Positions 1-9,869 of a stretch of 64,000 nucleotides of DNA are shown piece after piece. Positions within the stretch are counted from its first letter, which is position 1, and each line of letters starts with the position of its first letter. The notes under the pieces are model-generated. The model ran no database searches, had not been told where the DNA came from, and saw only the letters and a program-made list of their open reading frames with translations. A program made the position numbers and the translations under genes. The stretch comes from Thiobacillus sp. (GTDB lineage Bacteria > Pseudomonadota > Gammaproteobacteria > Burkholderiales > Thiobacillaceae): the NCBI GenBank assembly GCA_030680405.1, contig JAUXVT010000010.1, forward strand, positions 58,343-122,342. Reading direction: 5' to 3'.

Positions 1-3000
1 TCGCTCCGAGCCGCAGCCTGGAAAATAGAATACCGCATCGGCGTCGTCGGACAGCTTGGCCGGGTTGCGCAGGATGGGCACGATGGAGGCATCTTCCAGC
101 CCCAGCAGGGCGCGCGAGGTTTTCTTCGGCAAGCCGCCGGGCATCGGCTTGTTCACCAGATGGATGACCTGCGCGACGAACTTGGGCCTGCCCAGGGAGG
201 CGGGCGGGTTTTTCGTCTGCGCCTGGATCAGCCCCATGCGCTTGAACAGCGTGTGCCCCATCCGCTGCGCGGCGTAGCCCCACTCGATCAAAGGCTTCCT
301 TAGCGCCTTGATGGTGGCGGGATCGGTCGCGTTCAAGAATGCCATCGATGCCCAGGTGCCGGGATTGAACTTCTTCTTGCCCTGCTTACGCAGCAGGTTG
401 CGCATGGCGATCGAGACGTCGCCGAAGTCGATGTCGACCGGGCAGGGGTTCTTGCACTTGTGGCAGATGGTGCAGTGGTCGGCGACGTCGCCGAACTCGT
501 CGAAGTGCTTCAGCGACACACCGCGCCGGGTCTGCTCTTCATACAAGAAAGCCTCGATCAGCAGCGAGGTGGCGAGGATCTTGTTGCGCGGCGAGTACAG
601 CAGGTTGGCGCGTGGAATATGGGTGTTGCACACCGGCTTGCACTTGCCGCAGCGCAGGCAGTCCTTGATCGAGTCGGCGATGGCTCCGGTTTCGGAGGCT
701 TCGAGAATGATCGACTCGGCTTCCAGCAGACCGAAGGACGGCGTGTAGGCATTGCGCAGATCCGCGCCGGGCAGCAGCTTGCCCTTGTTGAAGTGGTGCG
801 CGGGGTCGACCCTTTTCTTGTAGTCGGCAAAGGTGGCGATTGTCGCGGCGTCGAGGAACTCCAGCTTGGTCAGCCCGATGCCGTGCTCGCCCGAAATCAC
901 CCCGCCGAGATCGGTGGCGAGTTTCATGATGCGCGCCACCGCCGCGTTGGCTGCCTGCAGCATGGCGTAGTCGTCGGAGTTGACCGGGATGTTGGTGTGC
1001 ACGTTGCCGTCGCCTGCGTGCATGTGTAGCGCCACAAATACACGGCTTTTCAGGATGTCTTTATGGATGCGGTCGCAGGCTTCGAGCACCCGAAGGTATT
1101 CGCGGCCGATGAAGAGCTGGTGCAGTTCGCGCCGGATTTCGCGCTTCCACGACACGCGAATGTGCTTGTCGCGCAGCGCGGTGAAGATTGTTCCGCTCTC
1201 GTGCGGCGCATCGAGGTCATTTGCGTAGCCCTGCCACCTGGCTTTCACCAATTCGATCAGGGCTTGTGCGCGCTGACGCTTATCTTCCACCTGCGCCGGA
1301 TCGGCCACGGTTTCGTCGTCCTCCAACAGCGGCAGTTGCGGGGCGCTGAAGAATTCGGCCAGCGCGTCGAGCAGCTTCAGCTTGTTGGTAATCGACAATT
1401 CGATGTTGATGCGCTCGATGCCGTCGGTGTAATCGCCCAGGCGCGGCAGCGGAATCACCACGTCCTCGTTGATCTTGAACGCGTTGGTGTATGCCGCGAT
1501 GGCCGCGGTGCGGGCGCGGTCGAGCCAGAATTTCTTGCGCGTTTCCGCCGACACCGCGATGAAACCTTCGCCGCCGCGCGCGTTGGCGATGCGCACGATG
1601 CGCGAGGCGGCTTCACCCACGGCGACTTCGTTGTCCGATACCACGTCGATCAGCAGCACCATGTTCGGGCGCGTCGTGCGCGGCGCCTTGGTCGCGTAGC
1701 CGACCGCCTTCACGTAGCGCGCGTCGAGGTGCTCAAGACCGGCGAGCAGAATGTCGGCGTGGGCGTCGCAGTAGTCCTTGATTTCGACGATGGCCGGTGT
1801 GGCATCGCGCGCCGTGCCGAAGAATTCCAGGCACACGGTGCGGGTGTGCGCGGGCAGCCGGTGGAGGATGAAGCGCGCCGAGGTGATCAGGCCGTCGCAG
1901 CCTTCCTTCTGGATGCCGGGCAGTCCCGCCAGGAACTTGTCGGTGACGTCCTTGCCGAGCCCGGTCTTGCGAAAGCGGCTGCCGGGAATGGTGAGAATTT
2001 CCGGCGAGCCTTTCGGTGTCTTGCCGTCCGGCGCGTAGCGGCGAATTTCGAAGGTGGCCGAGGGAGCGTCGTGGATTTTGCCACGGTTGTGGTTGAGCCG
2101 CGTGACTTCGATCCAGTCGGCGTCCGGCGTGACCATGCGCCACGACACCAGGTTGTCGAGCGCAGTGCCCCACAGCACGGCCTTCTTGCCGCCCGCGTTC
2201 ATCGACACGTTGCCGCCGATGGTCGAAGCGTCGGCCGAAGTCGGATCGACCGCGAACACCAGCCCGGCGGCATCGGCCGCTTCCATCACCCGCTTGGTCA
2301 CCACACCGGCGCCGCAGTGGAGGGTGGGCACCTCGAATTCGCAGCCGGGCAGGTGCAGCAGTTCGACCGCACTCATCGCTTCGAGCTTTTCGGTGTTGAT
2401 GACCGCGGCCTTGTCGGTGAGCGGCACCGCGCCACCGGTGTAGCCGGTGCCGCCGCCACGCGGGATCACTGTCAGTCCCAGTTCGATCAACCCGGCCACC
2501 AGCCCGGCCATCTCGGCTTCGCTGTCAGGGGTCAGCACCACGAACGGGTATTCCACCCGCCAGTCGGTGGCGTCGGTGACATGCGAAACGCGCGCCAGGC
2601 CGTCGAAGGCGATGTTGTCGCGCCGGGTCACCCCGGCCAGACGGCGCAGGATGCGCGTGCGCAGGCTGGCGGTGTCGGCGAACCAGGCCTCGAATTCGCG
2701 CACCGCGCGCTCGGCTGCCGCTAGCAACTGCCCCACCAGTTCGTTGCCCTGGCGCCGCACTTCGATCTCGTGCAGGCGATGTTGCAACGCCTCGACCAGC
2801 ATCTGCCGCCGCTTGGGGTTGTCGAGCAGGTCGTCTTCCAGATAGGGATTGCGCCTTACCACCCAGATGTCGCCCAGCACCTCGAACAGCATGCGCGCCG
2901 AGCGCCCCGTCCTGCGCTCGCCGCGCAGCGTGTTGAGCACGTCCCAGGCGTCGGCGCCGAGCAGGCGGATGACGATTTCGCGGTCGGAAAACGAGGTGTA

Positions 3001-3033
3001 GTTGTAGGGGATTTCCCGGAGGCGGGCGGTCAT
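1..3033 (-). CDS. DUF3683 FAD-linked oxidase with two 4Fe-4S clusters (3' end outside window)
   Basis: This frame is open from an ATG at 3033 to the left edge (1,011 codons), so the C-terminus is missing. The N-terminal ~170 residues resemble the DUF3683 domain of large betaproteobacterial FAD/FMN oxidoreductases. A PCMH-type FAD-binding segment follows, with [13 protein letters not shown] near residue 273. Two ferredoxin-type cysteine clusters lie at about residue 790 ([11 protein letters not shown]) and 852 ([12 protein letters not shown]). Relatives are annotated as D-lactate dehydrogenase-like or glycolate oxidase-like membrane-associated enzymes that feed electrons to the respiratory chain; the substrate here cannot be told. 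It is divergent from the diguanylate cyclase, with 163 bases between the two starts. Confidence 0.85.
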   Translation of the reverse strand, partial: MTARLREIPYNYTSFSDREIVIRLLGADAWDVLNTLRGERRTGRSARMLFEVLGDIWVVRRNPYLEDDLLDNPKRRQMLVEALQHRLHEIEVRRQGNELVGQLLAAAERAVREFEAWFADTASLRTRILRRLAGVTRRDNIAFDGLARVSHVTDATDWRVEYPFVVLTPDSEAEMAGLVAGLIELGLTVIPRGGGTGYTGGAVPLTDKAAVINTEKLEAMSAVELLHLPGCEFEVPTLHCGAGVVTKRVMEAADAAGLVFAVDPTSADASTIGGNVSMNAGGKKAVLWGTALDNLVSWRMVTPDADWIEVTRLNHNRGKIHDAPSATFEIRRYAPDGKTPKGSPEILTIPGSRFRKTGLGKDVTDKFLAGLPGIQKEGCDGLITSARFILHRLPAHTRTVCLEFFGTARDATPAIVEIKDYCDAHADILLAGLEHLDARYVKAVGYATKAPRTTRPNMVLLIDVVSDNEVAVGEAASRIVRIANARGGEGFIAVSAETRKKFWLDRARTAAIAAYTNAFKINEDVVIPLPRLGDYTDGIERINIELSITNKLKLLDALAEFFSAPQLPLLEDDETVADPAQVEDKRQRAQALIELVKARWQGYANDLDAPHESGTIFTALRDKHIRVSWKREIRRELHQLFIGREYLRVLEACDRIHKDILKSRVFVALHMHAGDGNVHTNIPVNSDDYAMLQAANAAVARIMKLATDLGGVISGEHGIGLTKLEFLDAATIATFADYKKRVDPAHHFNKGKLLPGADLRNAYTPSFGLLEAESIILEASETGAIADSIKDCLRCGKCKPVCNTHIPRANLLYSPRNKILATSLLIEAFLYEEQTRRGVSLKHFDEFGDVADHCTICHKCKNPCPVDIDFGDVSIAMRNLLRKQGKKKFNPGTWASMAFLNATDPATIKALRKPLIEWGYAAQRMGHTLFKRMGLIQAQTKNPPASLGRPKFVAQVIHLVNKPMPGGLPKKTSRALLGLEDASIVPILRNPAKLSDDADAVFYFPGCGSER

Positions 3034-3179
3034 GGCGGATGGCGCTGCAAAAAATGTATTTTACGGGATACGGCTTCGTTTCGGGCGGGCAGGCGTGGCC
3101 GTGGCGAATCGCCAAACCATGAGCGGTGCAGGGGATTGCGGGCCTTCAGTTTTTATTGGACCAGCCGATAGACGAATAT

Positions 3180-3195
3180 CGGCAAAATTTTGCCG
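3180..3195. promoter_or_regulatory. 16-bp perfect palindrome in the DUF3683/diguanylate cyclase divergent region
   Basis: CGGCAAAATTTTGCCG is a perfect 16-bp palindrome ending one base before the ATG at 3197. It could be an operator. If translation starts at the TTG at 3221, it would instead lie in the 5' leader. Function is inferred only from position and symmetry. Confidence 0.4.
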
Positions 3196-3196
3196 C

Positions 3197-4507
3197 ATGA
3201 TTGAGCTCTGGGAGATCGACTTGCAGTGTGGTTTGAGCATCAAGCTCCTCGGCTATGTCATGGCGGGCGTGTTGATCACTTCGGCCGCCATTGGCGTGGT
3301 TCGAGTCCAGAACGAACGTGGCCCGCTCAGCGAGCTGATCGACAAGGCGGGTCAGAGCGTGGCCAATGCCACGGCCTCCGGCGCCGCCTCCCTGGTCGCC
3401 GGATACGACTATGGCAATCTGGAAATCCTCGCCGCAAATGTCGCACGGCAGGCCAATGTGATCCGCGTCATCATCAGCAACCAGAGCGGACGCGTGATGA
3501 CCCAGGCCGCCGGGGTGGAGGCCGGAACCTACAGGCGTTTCGAGTCGCCTGTCGTATTCGACGGCCAGACCATCGGCGGCGCGACCGTCGATGTTTCCAC
3601 CGATGCGCTGGAAAATGCGCTCAGCGACCTCTATTGGCGCGTTTTTATCGATCAGATCATCTTTGGCGCGATTCTCGGCCTGATTGTCTATTTCTTTACC
3701 GCGCGCGGCATCGTCTCGCCGATCCGCAAGCTGACGATGGCGATGGAGGAAGCGGTGGATAAGGGCGACTCGTTTATCGCCCGTGATCTGGAGGTAAAAA
3801 GCGGGGACGAGATCGGGCGGCTGGTGTCGGTGTTCAATACCCTGGGCAAATCGCTCGCCAGTTATCACCGCCAGTTGCATAGCAAGATCGACTTGGCCAA
3901 CCAGGAGCTGCGGGACAAGAACCTCCAGTTGGGAGGGCGCACCCTGGAGCTTGAGAATGCGCTCGACTTGCTCAGTACCACGGCCACGACCGACTGGCTG
4001 ACCGAACTGCCCAACCGCCGCAAATTTGATGAAACCCTGTCACGGATGTTCCATCAGTCCGAGCGTTTCGCGGAAGAAATCACCCTGGTGCTGTTCGACA
4101 TCGACCACTTCAAGCTGATCAACGACAGCCATGGTCATGGCGCTGGGGATGAGGTATTGCGGGATATCGGCACCCTTTTGCGCCTGCATGTCCGCAAGTC
4201 CGATCAGCCCGCGCGTCTGGGGGGCGACGAATTCGGCATCGTTCTGTATCACACGAATTCCGCGCAGGCCGAACTGTTCGTAGAGAAATTCATGGAGGGT
4301 GTGCGGGCGCATGCGTTTGACTACGATGGATTCCGGCTGAATATCGGCCTCAGTGTTGGCATTGCGCAGTACGACGTTTCCATGAGCGCGCCCCAGGAGC
4401 TTTACTATGCGGCCGATAAGGCCCTGTATCAGGCCAAACATGGTGGGCGTAACCGTTACAGCGTGTATTCCGGAGCAACCCGTGTCCAGGAGCGATTAAC
4501 ATCATGA
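3197..4507 (+). CDS. HAMP-GGDEF diguanylate cyclase, membrane sensor
   Basis: This is a predicted c-di-GMP synthase of 436 residues. Visible in order: a membrane segment (about 13-34), a ~115-residue periplasmic sensor region, a second membrane segment (about 150-170), a HAMP linker, a coiled coil, and a GGDEF domain. The active motif GGDEF is intact at 342-346 (RLGGDEF), and the product-inhibition site RxxD is at 333-336, so it should be active and feedback-inhibited. The start is uncertain. ATG 3197 has no Shine-Dalgarno, whereas the in-frame TTG at 3221 has GGGAG six bases upstream and begins just before the first membrane helix. It overlaps the next gene by four bases (ATGA), implying co-translation and a shared signalling job. 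Confidence 0.9.
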   Translation: MIELWEIDLQCGLSIKLLGYVMAGVLITSAAIGVVRVQNERGPLSELIDKAGQSVANATASGAASLVAGYDYGNLEILAANVARQANVIRVIISNQSGRVMTQAAGVEAGTYRRFESPVVFDGQTIGGATVDVSTDALENALSDLYWRVFIDQIIFGAILGLIVYFFTARGIVSPIRKLTMAMEEAVDKGDSFIARDLEVKSGDEIGRLVSVFNTLGKSLASYHRQLHSKIDLANQELRDKNLQLGGRTLELENALDLLSTTATTDWLTELPNRRKFDETLSRMFHQSERFAEEITLVLFDIDHFKLINDSHGHGAGDEVLRDIGTLLRLHVRKSDQPARLGGDEFGIVLYHTNSAQAELFVEKFMEGVRAHAFDYDGFRLNIGLSVGIAQYDVSMSAPQELYYAADKALYQAKHGGRNRYSVYSGATRVQERLTS

Positions 4508-5355
4508 AACCGAAACAGGCATTTCAGGCCATGCTGGCCGCACTGCTGGTGGGCGTATCGTTTGCGCCCGCCTGGGCAGCCACGCCCCCGAAAGCTCAAC
4601 CTGCCGAGGTGACCATGGGTTCGGTGGCCATGGATATCCCGGTCGAGATGATCAAGCGCATGAGCGTGCTGACCAATCATCTGGCACTGAGCACCAACCT
4701 CAACGTGCGCTTCCGGCCATCGCCCAATCTGGGGTCGGCGGTGGACGATCTGGGTACGGGCCAGACGCAGATTGCCTACCTCACGCCGGTGGCCTACATC
4801 GAGGCGCGCAGGAAATACGGGGTGATCCCCCTGGTTGCGCCCACCACGCAGGGGCGCCCGCATTTTTCCCTGGTCATCGGCGTGAAGGCCGGATCCGGCA
4901 TCAACACGCTGGCTGAACTCAAGGGCAGGCGCTTCGCCTTCGGCGATGAAAAGGCGCTGCTGCAACGGGCGGCGGTCGAATCGATGGGGCTGAAATCCAG
5001 CGACTTTTCGACCTTTGCCTACCTCAAGCATTACGACAATATTGCCAAGGCGGTGCTGGCGGGGGACTTTGACGGCGGCATCCTCAAGGATTCCGTCGCC
5101 GACGAGTTCAAGAGCAGGGGCATTGTCGTGATCGGCAGTACCGCGCCGCTGCCGTCGTATATCTTCGCCGTGCATCCCGGCATGCCGGTGGCGGTGCGCA
5201 ACCAGTTGCGCGACGCGCTGCTGGGGCTGAAAAAAACCACCCCCGACCAGGTCGCCACGCTGGACGCTTTCGATAACGCTTACGATGGCTTTGTCGTGGT
5301 CGACGATCCTGCCTATGATCCGGTGCGCAAGCTGATTCAGCCTTACCAGAAATAA
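4504..5355 (+). CDS. PhnD-like periplasmic substrate-binding protein
   Basis: A 283-residue secreted protein with a signal peptide (cleavage likely after AWA, about residue 27). The two-lobed binding-protein fold resembles the PhnD/TauA group (phosphate/phosphite/phosphonate-binding), with the typical LGSAVDDLGTGQTQIAYLTP and ELKGRRFAFGDEKA segments. No permease or ATPase is nearby. Its start overlaps the diguanylate cyclase stop. Orphan PhnD-like proteins paired with a GGDEF or kinase sensor often act as the ligand-sensing partner rather than as an importer; that role is inferred from the coupling. Ligand unknown. Confidence 0.8.
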   Translation: MKPKQAFQAMLAALLVGVSFAPAWAATPPKAQPAEVTMGSVAMDIPVEMIKRMSVLTNHLALSTNLNVRFRPSPNLGSAVDDLGTGQTQIAYLTPVAYIEARRKYGVIPLVAPTTQGRPHFSLVIGVKAGSGINTLAELKGRRFAFGDEKALLQRAAVESMGLKSSDFSTFAYLKHYDNIAKAVLAGDFDGGILKDSVADEFKSRGIVVIGSTAPLPSYIFAVHPGMPVAVRNQLRDALLGLKKTTPDQVATLDAFDNAYDGFVVVDDPAYDPVRKLIQPYQK

Positions 5356-5504
5356 GCCGGCTGAATTGCGGATTGGGGACGCAAAACGGGTATCGCTACA
5401 AACGAGCATAAAATCCATCCATCGTTCGGGGAAAACACTGCGGCTCCCGCCTGCGTTTTTGCGCTATACGCTCCCGAACCGGAACAGCAAATGGAAAATA
5501 GCGC

Positions 5505-6120
5505 ATGGGGATGAGCCGGGTCATCCATTACGAGAAAACCGTGCTGGCGTCGCTGACCCTGCTGGCGCTGGTTGCATCGGGGATGCATCCGTTCGACCGC
5601 CTGACCTGGTTCCTCGAAACCTCGCCGGTCATGCTCGGCTTGCCGTTATTGATGGCGACCCGCCGCCGTTTTCCGCTGACGCCGCTGGTTTACCGGCTGC
5701 TGTTTATTCACGGTCTGATCCTGATGCTGGGGGGCGCGTATACCTATGCCAGGGTGCCGCTGGGTTTCTGGGTGCAGGACGCATTCGAGCTGACGCGCAA
5801 CCATTACGACCGGCTGGGGCACCTGGCGCAGGGTTTCATCCCGGCCATGCTCACACGCGAAATACTCATCCGCACAACACCCTTGCGGTCCGGTGGCTGG
5901 CTATTCTTTCTGACGACCTGCGTGGTGCTGGCATTCAGTGCCAGTTACGAATTCATCGAATGGGGGACCGCACTGTTGATGGGAGGGGAAGCCGATGCCT
6001 TCCTTGCCACACAGGGCGACGTGTGGGATACGCAGTGGGACATGTTTCTGGCGCTGCTGGGCGCGCTCGTTGCGCAATCCCTGTTGTCGCACCAGCACGA
6101 CCGCCAGTTGGCAAGGCTGC

Positions 6121-6140
<20 letters not shown>
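5505..6140 (+). CDS. DUF2238 (YjdF-like) integral membrane protein
   Basis: This 211-residue protein has five or six hydrophobic helices and the family's conserved acidic/His stretches, seen here as [13 protein letters not shown] (about 104-116) and SYEFIEWG (about 145-152). These match DUF2238, a family without established function. The start is one of two Met codons (5505 or 5511). The last 20 bases overlap the end of the convergent DUF808 gene. The 149-base gap upstream shows no clear promoter or terminator. Confidence 0.8.
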
Positions 6141-7044
<904 letters not shown>

Positions 7045-7045
7045 C

Positions 7046-8110
7046 TTAATCGCCCAACTGAATATGCCCCGCCTTCTCGGCGGCCGCGAAATCCAGCATT
7101 TTCTGGATCGACAACCGGGCGCGGGCGCGGATGCCTTCCTCGATGTGGATTTCGTTGCCGCCGTTTTCCAGCACGGCGGCGAGTTTCCTCAGGCCATTCA
7201 TCGCCATCCAAGGACAGTGCGCGCACGAGGTGCAGGTGGCGCCCTCGCCCGCGGTCGGCGCTTCCAGCAGGATCTTGCCGGGCGCGGCGGCGTGCATCTT
7301 GTGGAAGATGCCGTTGTCGGTGGCGACGATGAATTCGGGATTGGGCAGGGTGCGCACCGCCTCGATGAGCTGGGTGGTCGAGCCGACCACGTCGGCCAGC
7401 GCGATCACCGCCTCCGGCGACTCCGGGTGCACCAGTACCGCCGCGTTCGGGTGCTCGGCGCGCAGCTTCTTCAGCGCCTCGGCCTTGAACGCCTCGTGCA
7501 CCACGCACGAGCCCTGCCACAGCAGCATGTCGGCACCGGTGATGCGCTGCACGTAGTCACCCAGATGGCGGTCCGGTGCCCACAGCAGTTTGTGTCCCTG
7601 CTGGTGCAGGTATTTGACGATCTTGGCGGCGATGCCGGAGGTGACGACCCAGTCGGCGCGTGCCTTCACTGCCGCGCTGGTGTTGGCGTAGACGACCGAG
7701 ACCCGGTCCGGGTGGGCGTCGCAGAATGCCGCGAATTCGTCTGCCGGGCACGCCAGATCGAGCGAGCAGTCGGCAGCGAGGTCGGGCATGATGACGCGCT
7801 TTTCCGGATTGAGGATCTTGGCGGTTTCGCCCATGAACTTGACCCCGGCGACGATCAGCGTCTTTGCCGGATGGGCGTGGCCGAAGCGCGCCATCTCCAG
7901 CGAATCCGACACGCAGCCGCCGGTTTCATCGGCCAGGTCCTGCAAATCGGCCGAAGTGTAGTAATGCGCGACCAGCACCGCGTCCTGCTGCTTCATCAGC
8001 GTCTTGATGCGCGCTTTCAGCGCCTCGCGTTCGTCGGTGCTGAGCACTTCCTCCACCATCGGCGGCGGCTGGATCAAGGGTTTGACCGGAACAGGAAAGG
8101 CAAGACTCAT
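7046..8110 (-). CDS. nadA: Quinolinate synthase NadA
   Basis: This 354-residue enzyme condenses iminoaspartate with dihydroxyacetone phosphate to quinolinate, the first committed step of de novo NAD synthesis. Its 4Fe-4S cluster ligands are visible in [13 protein letters not shown], in [12 protein letters not shown] and in the C-terminal [15 protein letters not shown]; the [12 protein letters not shown] segment near the N-terminus is also typical. The ATG at 8110 ([10 protein letters not shown]) is chosen because the upstream part of the open frame has no family similarity. It is divergent from hda and probably transcribed with the following DUF808 gene. Confidence 0.97.
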   Translation of the reverse strand: MSLAFPVPVKPLIQPPPMVEEVLSTDEREALKARIKTLMKQQDAVLVAHYYTSADLQDLADETGGCVSDSLEMARFGHAHPAKTLIVAGVKFMGETAKILNPEKRVIMPDLAADCSLDLACPADEFAAFCDAHPDRVSVVYANTSAAVKARADWVVTSGIAAKIVKYLHQQGHKLLWAPDRHLGDYVQRITGADMLLWQGSCVVHEAFKAEALKKLRAEHPNAAVLVHPESPEAVIALADVVGSTTQLIEAVRTLPNPEFIVATDNGIFHKMHAAAPGKILLEAPTAGEGATCTSCAHCPWMAMNGLRKLAAVLENGGNEIHIEEGIRARARLSIQKMLDFAAAEKAGHIQLGD

Positions 8111-8233
8111 CGGGACGACTCGAAGCTCAACAATAGATCCTAAAGTATAGCGCTGAGCGACAGGCGTTTTCACATGGCGGCGCCCGGGTTTTTCTGGAGC
8201 GGAGAGGGGCTTTTGCCTTATCCTTGCGCCCCT

Positions 8234-8875
8234 ATGCGACAGCTGCTTCTCGATATCCGCCCCCCTGCCCGGCCCGAACTCGCCCGCTTTGTGGCGGGGC
8301 GCAATGTCGAGCTGATGGCGCAGCTTACGGCCATGCTCGACGGCACCGCGGCCGAGCGCATGGTTTATGTGTGGGGCGCGCCGGGCAGCGGCAAGAGCTA
8401 TCTGCTGGCGGCCTGGGCGCACGCCTGTCAGTCGCGCGGGATGACGGTCGATTTCACCGGGCAGCAGGCCGCGCAGGCGGTGATCGCGGATCAGGTGGAG
8501 GCATGGAACGAGGCGCAGCAGCACGCCGGCTTTGCCGCGTTCAACCGGGTGCGCGAGGCGGGCGGGTTGTGGCTGGCCGCGGGTAGCGTGGCGCCGGCCG
8601 AGCTGCCGGTGATGCCAGAATTGCAGACCCGCCTGGGCTGGGGGCTGGTGTTCCAGCTGCAGGTCCTGGACGATGCCGAAAAACGCGCCGCGCTGGCGCA
8701 GCACGCCGAAACCCTGGGGTTCCGGCTGGAACCTCAGGTGGCGGACTATCTGTTGAATCACACTGCGCGCGACATGCAGAGCCTGCTGCGGATGCTGGAC
8801 GCGCTAGACCGGTTCAGCCTGGAAACGCGGCGCCCCATCACGCTGCCGCTGCTGCGGCAGCTGTTGCGCGCTTAG
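8234..8875 (+). CDS. hda: DnaA regulatory inactivator Hda (DnaA-like AAA protein)
   Basis: A 213-residue homologue of the DnaA AAA+ domain. Hda, loaded on the sliding clamp, promotes hydrolysis of DnaA-ATP to limit re-initiation of replication. The N-terminal QLLLDI (residues 3-8) fits the clamp-binding motif QLxL, and the P-loop GAPGSGKS lies near residue 49. The C-terminal lid has the [17 protein letters not shown] signature. The start at 8234 is preferred over an in-frame ATG at 8174 because it puts the clamp motif at the N-terminus. It overlaps the convergent thioredoxin gene by four bases. Confidence 0.9.
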   Translation: MRQLLLDIRPPARPELARFVAGRNVELMAQLTAMLDGTAAERMVYVWGAPGSGKSYLLAAWAHACQSRGMTVDFTGQQAAQAVIADQVEAWNEAQQHAGFAAFNRVREAGGLWLAAGSVAPAELPVMPELQTRLGWGLVFQLQVLDDAEKRAALAQHAETLGFRLEPQVADYLLNHTARDMQSLLRMLDALDRFSLETRRPITLPLLRQLLRA

Positions 8876-9246
8876 GCCTGACCCTGACCCTGCTGTTCGG
8901 CGATGTCCTTGTGGACCTGCGCCATGTCCAGCCCCATCACCTGATCAATCAGCGAATCCAGCGCGTTGGCGGGTAGCGAGCCGGCTTCGGAGTAAAGGAT
9001 GACCTGTTCGCGGAACACCATCAGCGTGGGGATGGAACGTATCTGGAAGTAACCGGCTAGTTCCTGTTCGACTTCGGTGTTGACCTTGGCGAAGACGAAG
9101 TTGGCATGTTTCTCGGATGCGGCCTCAAAAATCGGCGCAAAGCCGCGGCAGGGGCCGCACCAGGGTGCCCAGAAGTCGACGACGACGACATCGTTGCCGT
9201 TGATGGTGGATTCGAAGTTGTCCTGGGTGAGTTCGATGACAGCCAT
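8872..9246 (-). CDS. Thioredoxin family protein
   Basis: A 124-residue cytoplasmic thioredoxin with the classical active site WCGPC (about residues 30-34) and the cis-proline loop SIPTL. A charged, Gln-rich tail ([11 protein letters not shown]) extends beyond the standard fold. AGGA lies seven bases before the ATG. It is likely a general disulfide reductant; it is separate from the highly conserved trxA-rho locus, so it may be a secondary thioredoxin. Confidence 0.93.
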   Translation of the reverse strand: MAVIELTQDNFESTINGNDVVVVDFWAPWCGPCRGFAPIFEAASEKHANFVFAKVNTEVEQELAGYFQIRSIPTLMVFREQVILYSEAGSLPANALDSLIDQVMGLDMAQVHKDIAEQQGQGQA

Positions 9247-9286
9247 GCTGATTCCTGCGAAGTAGTGAAAATACCCTGAAGGGCAT

Positions 9287-9321
9287 AAATAAAAAGGCGC
9301 GAGGACGAGTCCTTCGCGCCT
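9287..9321 (-). terminator. Rho-independent terminator downstream of the 104-residue gene
   Basis: On the minus strand a GC-rich stem (AGGCGCGAAGGA pairing with TCCTCGCGCCT, loop CTCG, one bulge) is followed directly by TTTTTATTTA. It ends transcription arriving from the small gene at 9434-9748, before the thioredoxin start. Confidence 0.8.
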
Positions 9322-9339
9322 AATGCCACCCTATCACGG

Positions 9340-9430
9340 ATGGCGGGCCTCCGACAATCGGAGGCGAGTTATCGGGTAGTTCAGCCTGGGCTGCCCGCTA
9401 CCCCGGTCCAGTCGAAGCCGACTGGCCTGG
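9340..9430 (-). ncRNA. Structured RNA segment (candidate sRNA or structured 3' UTR)
   Basis: Between the stop at 9434 and the terminator at 9321 there are two perfect hairpins. CCAGTCG(9408-9414)/CGACTGG(9419-9425) has a 4-nt loop, and GCCTCCGA(9347-9354)/TCGGAGGC(9358-9365) has a 3-nt loop. Together with the terminator stem this gives three helices in ~130 nt. No match to a known RNA family was recognised. It may be a 3'-UTR-derived small RNA. Confidence 0.35.
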
Positions 9431-9433
9431 AAA

Positions 9434-9748
9434 CTATTTGGCGAAAGCCTGATTGAACAGGCCGCGTCTTTGCTCAGCCGGCTGGGCCCCGCGTTCCATA
9501 TTCTGGCTGTGCTTCAGGTTGCTGCGCACTTCGGCACGGTTGACCGCCATGATGAGTTCGGTCGCCAGTACCCGCGCCTGATGCGGGGTGAGGATGAGTG
9601 AACTCCCAGGTGCCTGGAGTGTCACCTCCACACGGTCGCGACCCTGAGCATCCTCTTTCAGGTTGATGTCCAGTGTGTTGCCGGGTTCAAGTTCGATCAT
9701 GTTGGGTTCTCCTTGCGTTGCCTGTGCAAGGAATTGAGCAGGGTTCAT
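9434..9748 (-). CDS. Small conserved-looking hypothetical protein
   Basis: A 104-residue soluble protein with no recognised family. Residues 17-75 look like a compact beta-rich domain (MIELEPGNTLDINLKED, then RDRVEVTLQAPGSSLILTP and an amphipathic helix ARVLATELIMAVNRAE). The tail is basic and Gln-rich. Two starts are plausible: ATG 9748 with GGGAG six bases upstream, and ATG 9700 with AAGGAG about eight bases upstream. A terminator and structured RNA follow. Nothing in the neighbourhood suggests a role. Confidence 0.6.
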   Translation of the reverse strand: MNPAQFLAQATQGEPNMIELEPGNTLDINLKEDAQGRDRVEVTLQAPGSSLILTPHQARVLATELIMAVNRAEVRSNLKHSQNMERGAQPAEQRRGLFNQAFAK

Positions 9749-9824
9749 GCCAGTCTCCCGTGACGCCGGATGGCGTGGAAAACCGCATTAAATCAGGCGG
9801 GTTTGACAGCTTGATGAAAGGACG

Positions 9825-9864
9825 TCGACATCGCCCTGACGAGGCCTCGTCAGGGCGATGTCGA
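9825..9864. repeat. 40-bp perfect palindrome downstream of the RND operon
   Basis: Each 20-base arm (left 9825-9844, right 9845-9864) is the exact reverse complement of the other, centred on GAGG/CCTC. It starts five bases beyond the stop of the RND permease. It probably works as the transcription-ending or mRNA-stabilising hairpin of that operon. There is no strong T-run after it on the minus strand. Confidence 0.7.
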
Positions 9865-9869
9865 GATCG

